Part shown: piece after piece, positions 54,798 through 63,308 of the stretch | How the letters are laid out: each line of letters begins with the position of its first letter | Numbering within the stretch: the stretch's first letter is position 1 | Origin: Deltaproteobacteria bacterium | GTDB lineage: Bacteria; Desulfobacterota; Binatia; UBA9968 | DNA: 64,000 bases | Direction: 5' to 3' | Assembly: GCA_016874755.1 (NCBI GenBank) | Contig: VGTH01000018.1 | Span: 1 to 64,000 of the forward strand | The notes under the pieces: model-generated | Seen by the model: the letters and a program-made list of their open reading frames with translations, nothing else | Told to the model about the DNA's origin: nothing | Database searches by the model: none | Translations under genes and position numbers: made by a program

Positions 54798-55760
54798 TTA
54801 AAGCTCCATGTTTTTTCCGAGGCCTCTGCGCTTCGCTTCATCGTATAGCCACGCTGCAAATGCGATGTCGCCGTAGCCGCCCTGCGACTCGCGAAAAACG
54901 TTGATCTCGTCGCGGCTGGCGCGGCCCGCGGCGTGGCCGCAAACGACGTCGCCGAGCTCCGGCACGCGGCTCCATGACAGTTTGCCTTCAGCGACCAGCT
55001 CGAGCAATGGCAGCATCGCCGATTTGTCGGGATACTCGCGTTCCTGTTCCTGGCTGCCGACCACGGTGCGCGCGGCTTTCAAGTGCAGCTCGCGGCTCAT
55101 CTCGGTGGGCTTGCCCATGCTGCTAACATGCGTGCCGGCTTCGACCCAGTCAGCAGGAAAAATCGGTGTCAGCGAATTGGTCGCGGTGAGGATCACATCC
55201 ATGCCGCGCACCGCTTGTTCCGGCTTGTCGACGCCGCGCACGCTGATGCCAAGGCGTTTTTCGCCTTCCTCGCAGAATTTCTTGCGCCGCTCGGGATCGC
55301 GGCTCGACACGTAAATCTCGCTGATCGGTCGCACCGACTGCAGCGCTTTGATGATCCCAAAAGCGTTGCGGCCGACGCCGAACAAGCCAAGCTTCTTGGA
55401 ATCTTCGCGCGCCATGTGCTTGGCGGCAAGGGCGACGACTGCCGCGGTGCGCAGGGTGCCAAAGGGAAAGCCCATGAACGCCAACAGCTCACCGCTGTCG
55501 GCGTCGAACAAATTGCAGTACATTTTGTCGCCGCCGCCGAGCCCGCTGTTGGGGCCCATGCGCACGCCGACCCGGCGCTGCTTGAGCACGCCGCCGGAAA
55601 CGATGCGCAAAGTCTTGCTCGGTCCGACGGTGAGATTATAGGGCGCGCGCGGCACGAGCTGGCCGGCGGCCTGTTGCCGGTGCGCGTCCTCGATCAGCTC
55701 GATGGCTTTGGCGAGATCGAGCAAGGGGGACAGTTCGTCGCGGCTGAGTAATAGAGGCAT
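54798..55760 (-). CDS. Ornithine cyclodeaminase / mu-crystallin family protein
   Basis: A 320-residue Rossmann enzyme. KTLRIVSGGVL and RVGVRMGPNSGL form the substrate region, and LGLFGVGRNAFGIIKAL is the NAD loop, followed by ISEIYVSSRDPERRKKF. Members include ornithine cyclodeaminase, alanine and other imine reductases; the canonical catalytic Asp near residue 225 (FPADWVEAGTHVSSMG) seems present in altered context, so the reaction is not certain. It sits between the solute-binding protein and the M24 pair, all on the minus strand. Confidence 0.85.
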   Translation of the reverse strand: MPLLLSRDELSPLLDLAKAIELIEDAHRQQAAGQLVPRAPYNLTVGPSKTLRIVSGGVLKQRRVGVRMGPNSGLGGGDKMYCNLFDADSGELLAFMGFPFGTLRTAAVVALAAKHMAREDSKKLGLFGVGRNAFGIIKALQSVRPISEIYVSSRDPERRKKFCEEGEKRLGISVRGVDKPEQAVRGMDVILTATNSLTPIFPADWVEAGTHVSSMGKPTEMSRELHLKAARTVVGSQEQEREYPDKSAMLPLLELVAEGKLSWSRVPELGDVVCGHAAGRASRDEINVFRESQGGYGDIAFAAWLYDEAKRRGLGKNMEL

Positions 55761-55815
55761 TCTTAAACTCCGATCTTACTGGGACTGTGTCGCCATGGGG
55801 AAATTCTCCGTTATT

Positions 55816-55880
55816 TGTCATCCTGAGCGTGAGCGAAGGATCTGCTCTTCGCGCGGTTGCGTGAAGCAGATTCTTCGCCG
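55816..55880. repeat. TCATCCTGAGCG...GAAGGATCT intergenic word
   Basis: tgtcatcctgagcgtgagcg followed by aaggatctgctcttcgcg and a mirrored gaagcagattcttcgcc. It can fold as a hairpin (gatctgctct/gaagcagatt). Lies upstream of the cyclodeaminase gene. Confidence 0.5.
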
Positions 55881-55946
55881 TCGGCTCAAAATGGCAGTTG
55901 CGACACCATCTTCACCGGAAGGGTGCTCATGTTGGTCTCGCCGAAA

Positions 55947-57161
55947 TTATCTTGCCACCGCGAGCTCATGGGGCCGTTTGCCAAATCTTCGTCCGCCGTT
56001 TTTCGTCACCGCGACGGTATCGCCCCACTGGCAAATATACTCGCCGTCCGCTGAAATTGCCGACGGCTTCAAAATAAAAACCATATTCTCGCGCATCGCA
56101 ACGGCTAGTTGTTTTGGGCTCTTGGCGTGCGGCGTGATGATCGGACCATCGTCGCCCTGGCCGCGGCCGTGCATGTTGAGCTCGCCGACCGCACCCGCGG
56201 CTGGGCCAGTCTGCGGCGCGACTTCAGCGGCGGTTTTCTTGGTCAGCTCTGCCAACTCGCCGACGGTGACGCCGGGTTTTAAGTTTTCCAGCAGGCGATT
56301 GAAAATTTCCCGCTGTACTTTGATCAACTCGGCTTGCGCCGGGTTGATGACTTCGACATACACCGGCTGCACGATCTGAGAGCGATAGCCGATCCATGAG
56401 GCTTCGATTTCGTTGATGATCACATCGCCGCGCTCGAGCAGGCGCATGCTCGGGCGGGTTAGCGTGCGTTTGGGATTTTTTCCCGACACCCAAAAACAAT
56501 GCACCGGCAGCTCGGAACCGTTGCGCGTCATGGCATAGTGCATCGCCGCCCAAACTTCCCAATCTTTCACGCCGACTTTGGCGGCGGCGATTTCCGCGTC
56601 GACGGCGAGCTCGTTGATCTCGTTCGACTTGGCGAGCACGTCGAGCTCTTCCTGACTCTTGACGTAGCGCACTTCGTCGAGGATCGCCGTGGCATCCACC
56701 AGCTGCGTGCTTGGAAACGCCTGGCGAATCTGTTTCCAGGTGCCGTAAAAAATTGTCCCTTCCGGCGTGCGCGTGCCTTCGACTTCGCCGAGGCCGGTGA
56801 TGCCGATGCGGCCGTGCTCGAGCTTTAGTTCTTTCAAGCGCTCGACAATCACTTTGCCGTAGTTGCGCCGCGCTTCGCGCACATCGCTGACCCAGTCCTG
56901 CACCGTCGGCCATCGCGGGCCGGCCGAGGTGGCGACCACCGTGACTTGGTCCTCAATGGGAAACACCGCCGCCAAATCCGGCTCGCCGCCGCCGCAGTGC
57001 GTCAGGTAACGGGTGTTGGCCTGATAGTCGGCCGAGTGGCCGCTGTTTTGCGGCGTGACGATGACATCGAGATTTTCTTTGCGCATGTGCGCGCGCACCG
57101 CCGCCCAGCGGCGGTCGCGCTCAGCGATGGAAAAACGTGGGTAGGGGTAGAGATCAGCCAT
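55947..57161 (-). CDS. M24-fold (creatinase/prolidase-like) protein without metal ligands
   Basis: A 404-residue pita-bread-fold protein with an N-terminal creatinase domain (LYPYPRFSIAERDRRWAAVR) and a C-terminal catalytic domain. Working M24 metallopeptidases have two Asp, one His and two Glu ligands; here the first Asp position reads INEIEASWIGYRSQ (Glu, then Gln), and the C-terminal Glu sites read ILKPS and QWGDTV. So metal binding is probably lost, as in creatinase, which is a hydrolase without metal. The His of HGRGQGDDGP remains. Likely a C-N or C-S hydrolase of a small molecule rather than a peptidase. A paralogue lies next to it. Confidence 0.8.
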   Translation of the reverse strand: MADLYPYPRFSIAERDRRWAAVRAHMRKENLDVIVTPQNSGHSADYQANTRYLTHCGGGEPDLAAVFPIEDQVTVVATSAGPRWPTVQDWVSDVREARRNYGKVIVERLKELKLEHGRIGITGLGEVEGTRTPEGTIFYGTWKQIRQAFPSTQLVDATAILDEVRYVKSQEELDVLAKSNEINELAVDAEIAAAKVGVKDWEVWAAMHYAMTRNGSELPVHCFWVSGKNPKRTLTRPSMRLLERGDVIINEIEASWIGYRSQIVQPVYVEVINPAQAELIKVQREIFNRLLENLKPGVTVGELAELTKKTAAEVAPQTGPAAGAVGELNMHGRGQGDDGPIITPHAKSPKQLAVAMRENMVFILKPSAISADGEYICQWGDTVAVTKNGGRRFGKRPHELAVAR

Positions 57162-57188
57162 GAGTGAAAATTCCTGAAATAATTACGC

Positions 57189-57266
57189 ACCACGAAGACA
57201 CGAAGAGCACGAAGGTAAGAACAAAGTTTTTCTTTTCCGAACTTCGTGTCCTGCGTGTCTTCGTGG
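57189..57266. repeat. CACGAAGACACGAAG inverted intergenic element
   Basis: cacgaagacacgaagagcac (57191 on) is mirrored by cttcgtgtcctgcgtgtctt then cgtgg (57242-57266), a stem of about 25 bases with few mismatches and a 27-base loop, between the two M24-fold genes. Further ctttgcg words follow to 57310. The same words recur, as I recall, in many bacterial genomes. Confidence 0.6.
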
Positions 57267-57325
57267 CAAAAATTCTATCCGAAACTTTGCGTCCTTTGCG
57301 CCTTTGCGCGAGATATTCCGAAATC

Positions 57326-58504
57326 TTAAACGTCAATCACAAGTAGCTTCATCTCGCGCTTGCCCAACCGGCGCGCGCCGTTTTCGGTCACCGTCACGGT
57401 GTCGCCGATGCTGGCGCGGCCCTTGCCTTGGGTTGGCCGGACTTGAGGCTTGAGAATAAACGTCATGCCGGCTTTTAGTTCGAGCTTGGCAAAACGTTCG
57501 ATGTCTTTGTCGCCCATCAACGCCGGGCCGTCGTCGCCCAGGCCGCGGGCGTGCATCATCGGATGATTCCACGAGTACGCCCCGGCGCTTTCGACGGTCT
57601 TGGTATAGATATCGAAAAGGGCGCCGAAGGTCACGCCGGGTTTCATGGCGGCGAGCACGGCATCGAAGCAGGTGCGCGAGGTTTTGACCATCGCTTCATA
57701 GGCCGGGTTCGGTTTGCCGACCACGGCCGGATGCACCGCTTGCGCGGCGTAGCCGGCGTATTTGGCTTCGATCTCACCGACCAGATTGTCGCCGTTTTGG
57801 ATGACATAGTCGGTGGGCACGAAGGAGCTGTTGTAGAGATTGGGCCCGGCGCTCAAGAAAAACAACGTCGGCAGCTCGCCGCCGTTGGAAAGCATGGTGT
57901 GGAGCATCGATGCGTAAACTTCTTTCTCGCTGACACCCGGCTTGGCCGTTTGTTTCATCGTGTCAATCGCCTTTTCGATGATCGCTTCGGAGCGCTCCAG
58001 CATCGCTATTTCTTCCGCGCTTTTGATCGCGCGCGCTTCCTGCATCATGTCGGTGGCGTTGACGATCTTCGCCTGCGGAAAGGCTTCTTGAATCGCTTTG
58101 ACCGAAGAGTAAGGGATAATACCCTCCGGCGCGCGCACGAGACCGGCGAGGCCAGAAATGCCGATGGTGCTTTTTCCCAGTTTCAATTCGGTGATGCGCT
58201 CGATGGCGTTGCGGCTCCAGCGGTTGCGCCCGTCGCGCACGTCGGCAACCCAGTTCTGTGCTCTCTGCCACCAGCTCGAGCGATTGAATACGTAGGAAGT
58301 GACGTCGCCCTCGCGCGGGAAGACCGTAAACATCTCGGTGGCAAAGCCGCCGATGTTGGTGAGATAGCGCGAGTCGCCCTGCAGCTGCTCCCAGCGTCCG
58401 GTGTTGGCCGGCAGCAGCAAGACATCGATGCCGCGCTGGGCCATCTCCGCGCGCACCAGTTTGTAGCGCCGGTCGCGTTCTTGAATCGATAATTGTGGAA
58501 CCAT
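57326..58504 (-). CDS. M24-fold protein without metal ligands (second copy)
   Basis: A 392-residue paralogue of the neighbouring M24-fold protein. N-terminal VPQLSIQERDRRYKLVRAEM and the C-terminal barrel are present, but the metal positions read VGEIEAKYAGYAAQAV, ILKPQ and SIGDTVTV, again lacking the Asp/Glu set. HARGLGDDGP keeps the histidine. The paired copies may form a heteromer, or act on two related substrates. The close neighbours (OCD family, Rieske oxygenase, receptors) suggest small-molecule catabolism. Confidence 0.8.
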   Translation of the reverse strand: MVPQLSIQERDRRYKLVRAEMAQRGIDVLLLPANTGRWEQLQGDSRYLTNIGGFATEMFTVFPREGDVTSYVFNRSSWWQRAQNWVADVRDGRNRWSRNAIERITELKLGKSTIGISGLAGLVRAPEGIIPYSSVKAIQEAFPQAKIVNATDMMQEARAIKSAEEIAMLERSEAIIEKAIDTMKQTAKPGVSEKEVYASMLHTMLSNGGELPTLFFLSAGPNLYNSSFVPTDYVIQNGDNLVGEIEAKYAGYAAQAVHPAVVGKPNPAYEAMVKTSRTCFDAVLAAMKPGVTFGALFDIYTKTVESAGAYSWNHPMMHARGLGDDGPALMGDKDIERFAKLELKAGMTFILKPQVRPTQGKGRASIGDTVTVTENGARRLGKREMKLLVIDV

Positions 58505-58654
58505 GGGTCCTCGCTTGTTGGCTGGTCACACAGTTCAGATCGGCGCGCAGATAAACCTGATCGTCAAACTCATTGGGCCGGCCGCCCGGGGCAGATCGAG
58601 CAGGCCTTCAACCGCAGACCTTTTTAGAAGTAACGCCATGCCTCTTGCCTATTC

Positions 58655-59683
58655 TTATTGCGCCAAGATCTTCTTGATGCGCTCGACGATCTCGGCCGGT
58701 TGCTCGATAACTTCCTTGGCGATTTTGGCGAGCTGCTCGCCGCTGACCGGCGTGATGTCGAGTTTTTTCTGCTTGGCTTCTTCGAGCAGCGCCGGATCGG
58801 CCATCGCCTTCATCAAGCCGTCGCGCAGCAGCTTGAGCCGGTCGGGAGGAGTTGCCGGATGAGTGACCATCGGCCGGCCGAGCTCGCCGGAACCCAACAT
58901 GACAGTGGCGATGCGGCGGCTCAACTCCGGCGTCTTGAACTCGTTCATGAGGTCGTTCAGAAGCGGCGTGTCGGGCAGCTGCGGATCTTTCTTGGTCCCA
59001 GTTTGCATGAGAACGCGCACCAGGTTGGTTTTGCGCCAGGTGTGATAGGGCTCGCGGGAAAAATAGGCCTGGGTTGTAAACGAGCGGCAGACCACTTCGT
59101 TTCGTTCAGTAGCGATATCGATCTCGTTGCCGCCGGCGTAGCCGGTGACGATGGTGAATTTCGTGCCGAGCAGCTCTTCGAGCAGCCGCGGAATATAATG
59201 GCCGCTGGTGCCGGTGCCGGTGGCGCCGCATTTTGGCGGCTCCTTGGCGTCGCGAATGTCGCGCATATTTTTATAGGGCGCGTCGCTGCGCATGTAGAGC
59301 ATGTGTTCGGACTTGTCGGGACTGGCGATCCAGCCGAACTTTGGCCAGTCGAATTTGATCTCCTTGTTGCCTTGCAGCTGATTGAAATAGTGCGCCGGGT
59401 TGATCGACGCGATGGTTAGGCCATCGGGCTTGGCGACCGCGTAGACGTAGTTCGCCGCGACGATGCCGCCTGCTGCCGGCATGTTCTGCATGATCACGGT
59501 GGGATTGCCGGGAATATGTTTGCCGATATGGTTTGCCAACAGCCGGGCATAGATATCGTAGGCGGTGCCCGCCCCCGAGCCGACGATGAACGTGATGGTC
59601 TTCCCTTGATAGTACGGTGTCTGCCCCCGCGCCGACGCTGCGATGGTGAGCACCAATAGCAAGGCCCAAACAATTCGCTTCAC
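58655..59683 (-). CDS. TctC/Bug family substrate-binding protein (third copy)
   Basis: A 342-residue periplasmic receptor. I start it at GTG 59683 (VKRIVWALLLVLTIAASARG) because AAAGGAGG sits at ideal spacing upstream; an ATG 17 codons earlier would add polar residues before the leader. PYYQGKTITFIVGSGAGTAYD is the hallmark loop, with Ala replacing the usual glycine, and PAAGGIVAANYVYAVAKPDG follows. No TctAB genes are in view. It opens the minus-strand catabolic block and may supply its substrate. Confidence 0.85.
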   Translation of the reverse strand: MKRIVWALLLVLTIAASARGQTPYYQGKTITFIVGSGAGTAYDIYARLLANHIGKHIPGNPTVIMQNMPAAGGIVAANYVYAVAKPDGLTIASINPAHYFNQLQGNKEIKFDWPKFGWIASPDKSEHMLYMRSDAPYKNMRDIRDAKEPPKCGATGTGTSGHYIPRLLEELLGTKFTIVTGYAGGNEIDIATERNEVVCRSFTTQAYFSREPYHTWRKTNLVRVLMQTGTKKDPQLPDTPLLNDLMNEFKTPELSRRIATVMLGSGELGRPMVTHPATPPDRLKLLRDGLMKAMADPALLEEAKQKKLDITPVSGEQLAKIAKEVIEQPAEIVERIKKILAQ

Positions 59684-60285
59684 GGAACCTCCTTTGGACG
59701 ATAAACTATAAGTTTCTACAACGGGCTCGGACATTCTTAATCAATAATCTGGTTAGCATCAAGCAGTCATATTTGTAGCAGGGAGGCGAAGATTTTTATA
59801 ACCATTACCTGAATGCGGCATGTCGGTGGAGTGAAACTCCTCCGCTATTCCCTACACCACGGGCAGCCACCTAAGCTTCGCGTTTGCGTCAATCGGGAGT
59901 GCTGCCAGTTAATTCCAATGTCAAACACCAACCACCGCGCTCGGCACGTTCCGAATGTCGGAAAAGCCCTCAGTTATTTTCCTAACGCCGCAACTCGGTT
60001 GCCTGTCGTTTCGGCTGAACGACCCAGATGGCGAAATCCGTGCAAACATTCTGGACCGCAAACAAAATCGTGCTAATCGTATAGGCACTACGCGTTTCGC
60101 AGGAAAGGTATTTTAAGGATTTTTCAGTGCTTAGCGCAGCGGGTTAGCAGATTGACGCAAAGGCAGATGTGGTTCGGCAAGTTCGTTAAAGCTGCACAAA
60201 GTGCTTTGAAGGTCCAATCTTCCACGGCAAGGTACAGGATTTGCGTAAATTTTCATCGACTTGCCATGCCCAGAGGAGTTTTGAA
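59684..60285. other. Gap with regulatory room between divergent units
   Basis: About 600 bases between the divergent TctC and AgmX-like genes. Small open frames on both strands have no family look. I see an imperfect hairpin (cggtggag/ctcctccg) at 59824-59845 and nothing else. Promoters for both units should lie here. Confidence 0.4.
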
Positions 60286-60981
60286 ATGGTTTTTGCAACA
60301 ACGAGAAACAGCAGCCGCCGCACAAGCAATCAAAGACTTTTAGCCGCAGCGGGAGGGCTGTTTTGCGTCGCACTTATAGTCGTCGCAGTGGCGTTGCATC
60401 CCCGTGAAACTACGGAGGAGAAAGCTGAAACTTCAGATGGCTTGACCAAAGTGTCGAACAAGTCGCAAACACCATGGAATCTCGCGCTGGGCAATGTCGT
60501 CACGGTTGCGCCGGACTTGGGTTTAACTGTAAAAGGCCTGAAGGATGTCAAGTTGGAGCCCGCTCGTTTGGCTGCCATACTCGACAGCCAATTGACGTCG
60601 CTGCGTGATATCTATCGCGCGCAAAGCGAAAAACAGCCAACGCTGTTGGGCGCCTTGTTGCTTGAGATTGTTGTCGGTGATCAAGGGCGAGTGACGCAAG
60701 TGAGAGAGCTCAATTCACGCATTGTCGACGCGGAGTTTCGTAAGCTGGTATTGGCGGAAGTTAACAATTGGAACTTCAAAGACACCTTGCCGGACGGCGT
60801 GACGATTCACTGCCCGCTTTTGTTTGTGCGCGAAGGCATGGAAATGACAACGCTCGTGCAATGGGGAAAAAACCTCGGGTCATTCGAGAACCGGCCTGCT
60901 CCACGTGCTCCCGCTGCTGCCCCTGCGCAAGCGCCGGCCCCGACGGCACTGAAACCGCAGGCAGAAACAGCTCAGAACTAA
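60286..60981 (+). CDS. AgmX/TonB C-terminal-like protein, membrane-anchored
   Basis: About 231 residues starting MVFATTRNSS. One span (LLAAAGGLFCVALIVVAVAL, about residues 18-37) is followed by a linker and a domain with LRDIYRAQSEKQPTLLGALL, EIVVGDQGRVTQVRELNSRI, FRKLVLAEVNNWNF, the pattern of AgmX/PglI-type TonB-C-like domains (as in energy transducers and gliding proteins). A Pro/Ala-rich tail (APRAPAAAPAQAPAP) closes it. GAGGAG precedes the ATG. It precedes msrP by 50 bases and could assist it, but no real link is shown. Confidence 0.65.
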   Translation: MVFATTRNSSRRTSNQRLLAAAGGLFCVALIVVAVALHPRETTEEKAETSDGLTKVSNKSQTPWNLALGNVVTVAPDLGLTVKGLKDVKLEPARLAAILDSQLTSLRDIYRAQSEKQPTLLGALLLEIVVGDQGRVTQVRELNSRIVDAEFRKLVLAEVNNWNFKDTLPDGVTIHCPLLFVREGMEMTTLVQWGKNLGSFENRPAPRAPAAAPAQAPAPTALKPQAETAQN

Positions 60982-61031
60982 TCGTTGGCTTTATGCCGGC
61001 GGCCCAGCAACTCTGCTGACGTGCGAGAGAC

Positions 61032-62000
61032 ATGCCGCTTCCATCGCGTCTGTGGCAGTTGCCTGAACGCTGCGTGACTTCCGAAGCCAAGTTTCAGCAA
61101 CGCCGCCGGCTGCTCAAAGCACTCGCGTTTGGCGGCGCCGCTTGGTCGACGCACTATCTCTTAGGCTGCGGTCCGGCTGAAGATGCCGTGGCCACCGGGG
61201 CGCAGGAGAAACCACCCGCACCGGAGCTCTACCCGGCGCGACGCGACCACCGTTTCCTACTCGACCGGCCCGTGACTGCGGAAACTCACGCTGCCTCCTA
61301 CAACAACTTCTACGAGTTCAGCGTTTTCAAGAGCCGGGTTTACAAGCAAGCGGCGCGTTTGAAGACTTCTCCCTGGCAAGTTGCCGTCGTGGGATTGGTC
61401 GAGAGACCGCGCCTTTACGACGTCGATGAACTCGTGCGCAGCTTCGAGTTGGAAGAGCGGCTCTACCGCTTTCGCTGCGTTGAAGCCTGGGCCATGGCCG
61501 TGCCTTGGACCGGATTTCTGCTGCGCGATCTTATCAAGCAAGCTCAACCGCTGTCGGCAGCACGCTACGTGCGCTTCGAAACTTTCATGAATCCTGAGAT
61601 TGCCGGCAATCAAAGCTCGGCTTACGGCCCTTGGCCCTACAGTGAAGCGCTCACAATGGCAGAGGCAATGAACGAGCTCACGCTATTGGCCACTGGCATC
61701 TACGGTCATCCGCTGCCGAAGCAGCACGGCGCGCCGCTGCGTCTGGTGGTGCCGTGGAAGTATGGCTTCAAAAGCATCAAGTCGATAGTCAAAATCGAAT
61801 TTACCGCCGCGCAACCGAAGACGTTTTGGCATAGCAACCGGCCGAGCGAATATGACTTCACTGCCAACGTCGATCCGACGGTGCCGCATCCGCGCTGGTC
61901 GCAAGCGACGGAAAAAATGATCGACACCGGCGAGAAGCGTCCGACCCTGCTTTACAATGGATATGGAGAGCGGGTGGCGGGACTGTACGGAAAGGGATGA
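61032..62000 (+). CDS. msrP: Periplasmic protein-methionine-sulfoxide reductase, catalytic subunit
   Basis: A 322-residue molybdopterin enzyme of the MsrP (YedY) type, which repairs oxidised methionines in the envelope. The twin-arginine leader is QQRRRLLKALAFGG (residues 22-35), so it is exported folded. The Mo ligand is Cys149 in RFRCVEAWAMAVPWTG, and HGAPLRLVVPWKYGFKSIKSI is the family end motif. Residue 46 is a Cys in YLLGCG, so lipidation is possible. The usual heme partner msrQ is not next to it. An ATG at 61032 is used; a later start near the twin arginines would also serve. Confidence 0.92.
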   Translation: MPLPSRLWQLPERCVTSEAKFQQRRRLLKALAFGGAAWSTHYLLGCGPAEDAVATGAQEKPPAPELYPARRDHRFLLDRPVTAETHAASYNNFYEFSVFKSRVYKQAARLKTSPWQVAVVGLVERPRLYDVDELVRSFELEERLYRFRCVEAWAMAVPWTGFLLRDLIKQAQPLSAARYVRFETFMNPEIAGNQSSAYGPWPYSEALTMAEAMNELTLLATGIYGHPLPKQHGAPLRLVVPWKYGFKSIKSIVKIEFTAAQPKTFWHSNRPSEYDFTANVDPTVPHPRWSQATEKMIDTGEKRPTLLYNGYGERVAGLYGKG

Positions 62001-62043
62001 AACGTGGAAAACAGAAAGCGGAAACATCCGACTATTGAAGATG

Positions 62044-62087
62044 GAGGATAGAGAATGGCCAGCATCCATCATCCATTCTCTATCCTC
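62044..62087. terminator. Hairpin between convergent msrP and aminotransferase genes
   Basis: Perfect 15-bp arms, gaggatagagaatgg (62044-62058) and ccattctctatcctc (62073-62087), with a 14-base loop. No T run follows on either strand, but the position between two convergent genes fits a shared transcription end. The words resemble other intergenic repeat elements here. Confidence 0.6.
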
Positions 62088-62094
62088 GAATAAG

Positions 62095-63204
62095 CTAGAT
62101 CAGCTTTTTCAGCGCACTTGATAGCGTCTCGACGTTTTCTTCCCGCGCCCCGTGACCCATCAAACCGACGCGCCAGATTTTGCCTTTGAGCGGGCCCAGG
62201 CCGGCGCCGATTTCGATGTTGAAATCATCGTATAGTTTCGCTCGCACTTTGGCGTCATCGGCGCCGTCGGGAATTTTAATCGCGTTGATCATCGGCGCGC
62301 GGATCGACTCGGCAACCGCCGGCTCGATTTCTAACTTGCGCATCTCTTTGACGAACACATCGTGCACTCGGCGGTGGCGCTGCCAAGATTTTTCCAAGCC
62401 TTCTTCCAAGACGATGCGCAGCGACTCGTGCAGCGCGTAGTTCATGGAGATCGGCGCGGTGTGGTGATAGACGCGCTCGCTGCCCCAGTATTTTTCGATC
62501 ATCGACAAGTCGAGATACCAGCTCTGCACTTTGGTCTTGCGATTGCGGATGACTTCGATGGCGCGCTCGCTCATCGTGACCGGCGAGAGTCCCGGCGGGC
62601 AGCCGAGGCACTTCTGCGTGCCGCTGTAGCAGGCATCGATGCCGAGCTCGTCGACGCGCACCGGCGCGCCGCCGAGCGAAGTAACCGCGTCGACCAGCAA
62701 CAACGCGCCGCTGTCTTTGACGAGTTTGGCAATATCGTCCATCGGCTGCAGCACGCCCGTGGACGTTTCGGCGTGCACCAACGCCACCAGTTTGTATTTT
62801 TTCTTCGACAGCGCGTCTTTGAATTTCTGCGCGTCGAGCGCCGTGCCCCATTCGGCATCGATCTGGTCGACCTGCGCACCGCAGCGCTGCGCCACGTCGA
62901 CCATGCGCGTGCCGAAGACGCCGTTGACACCGATCAGGACGGCATCGCCAGGCTCGATCAAGTTGACGAAGCAGGTTTCCATCCCCGCGCTGCCGGTGCC
63001 CGACATCGGCAATGCGAGGCGGTTCTTGGTCTGAAAAACTTCGCGCAGCATGGCCATGCTCTGATCCATGATCTCGAGAAACTTCGGATCGAGATGGCCG
63101 ACCACGGGCAGCGCGAGCGCATCAAGCACTCGTTGATTGACCGGGCTCGGGCCGGGGCCGAGCAATGTGCGAATGGGCGGATTGGCTTTCGGTGCAGCGG
63201 GCAT
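62095..63204 (-). CDS. Class V PLP aminotransferase (alanine/serine--glyoxylate type)
   Basis: A 369-residue fold-I aminotransferase. Residues LLGPGPSPVNQRVLDAL open it as in AGXT/SPT enzymes; GTGSAGMETCFVNL binds the phosphate, LLVDAVTSLGGAPV carries the ring Asp, and the PLP lysine is in CYSGTQKCLGCPPGLSPV. Likely uses glyoxylate or pyruvate as amino acceptor with alanine or serine as donor, or the 2-aminoethylphosphonate/ureidoglycine side of the family. No pathway neighbours fix this; a fumarylacetoacetate-hydrolase gene is upstream on the same strand. Confidence 0.88.
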   Translation of the reverse strand: MPAAPKANPPIRTLLGPGPSPVNQRVLDALALPVVGHLDPKFLEIMDQSMAMLREVFQTKNRLALPMSGTGSAGMETCFVNLIEPGDAVLIGVNGVFGTRMVDVAQRCGAQVDQIDAEWGTALDAQKFKDALSKKKYKLVALVHAETSTGVLQPMDDIAKLVKDSGALLLVDAVTSLGGAPVRVDELGIDACYSGTQKCLGCPPGLSPVTMSERAIEVIRNRKTKVQSWYLDLSMIEKYWGSERVYHHTAPISMNYALHESLRIVLEEGLEKSWQRHRRVHDVFVKEMRKLEIEPAVAESIRAPMINAIKIPDGADDAKVRAKLYDDFNIEIGAGLGPLKGKIWRVGLMGHGAREENVETLSSALKKLI

Positions 63205-63308
63205 GATGGACTCCTAGAGGCGAAGAGCAAAGCGGTAAGGGCAAAGAATCGGGTCTTTACGGCAGTCCTTGCCGCTTAGCCCTTCGCGCTTTGCGTGTTC
63301 GACGGTTA

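Noticed and set aside
59813-60076. An 87-codon frame in the gap before the AgmX-like gene
   Set aside because: Composition unlike neighbouring proteins and no start signals.
62362-63279. A 305-codon plus-strand frame opposite the aminotransferase
   Set aside because: Shadow frame with no recognisable features.
63220-63300. Possible small RNA or attenuator between the aminotransferase and FAH genes
   Set aside because: It is a run of aagggcaaag/ctttgcg repeat words like those elsewhere; no clear stem with a T run.
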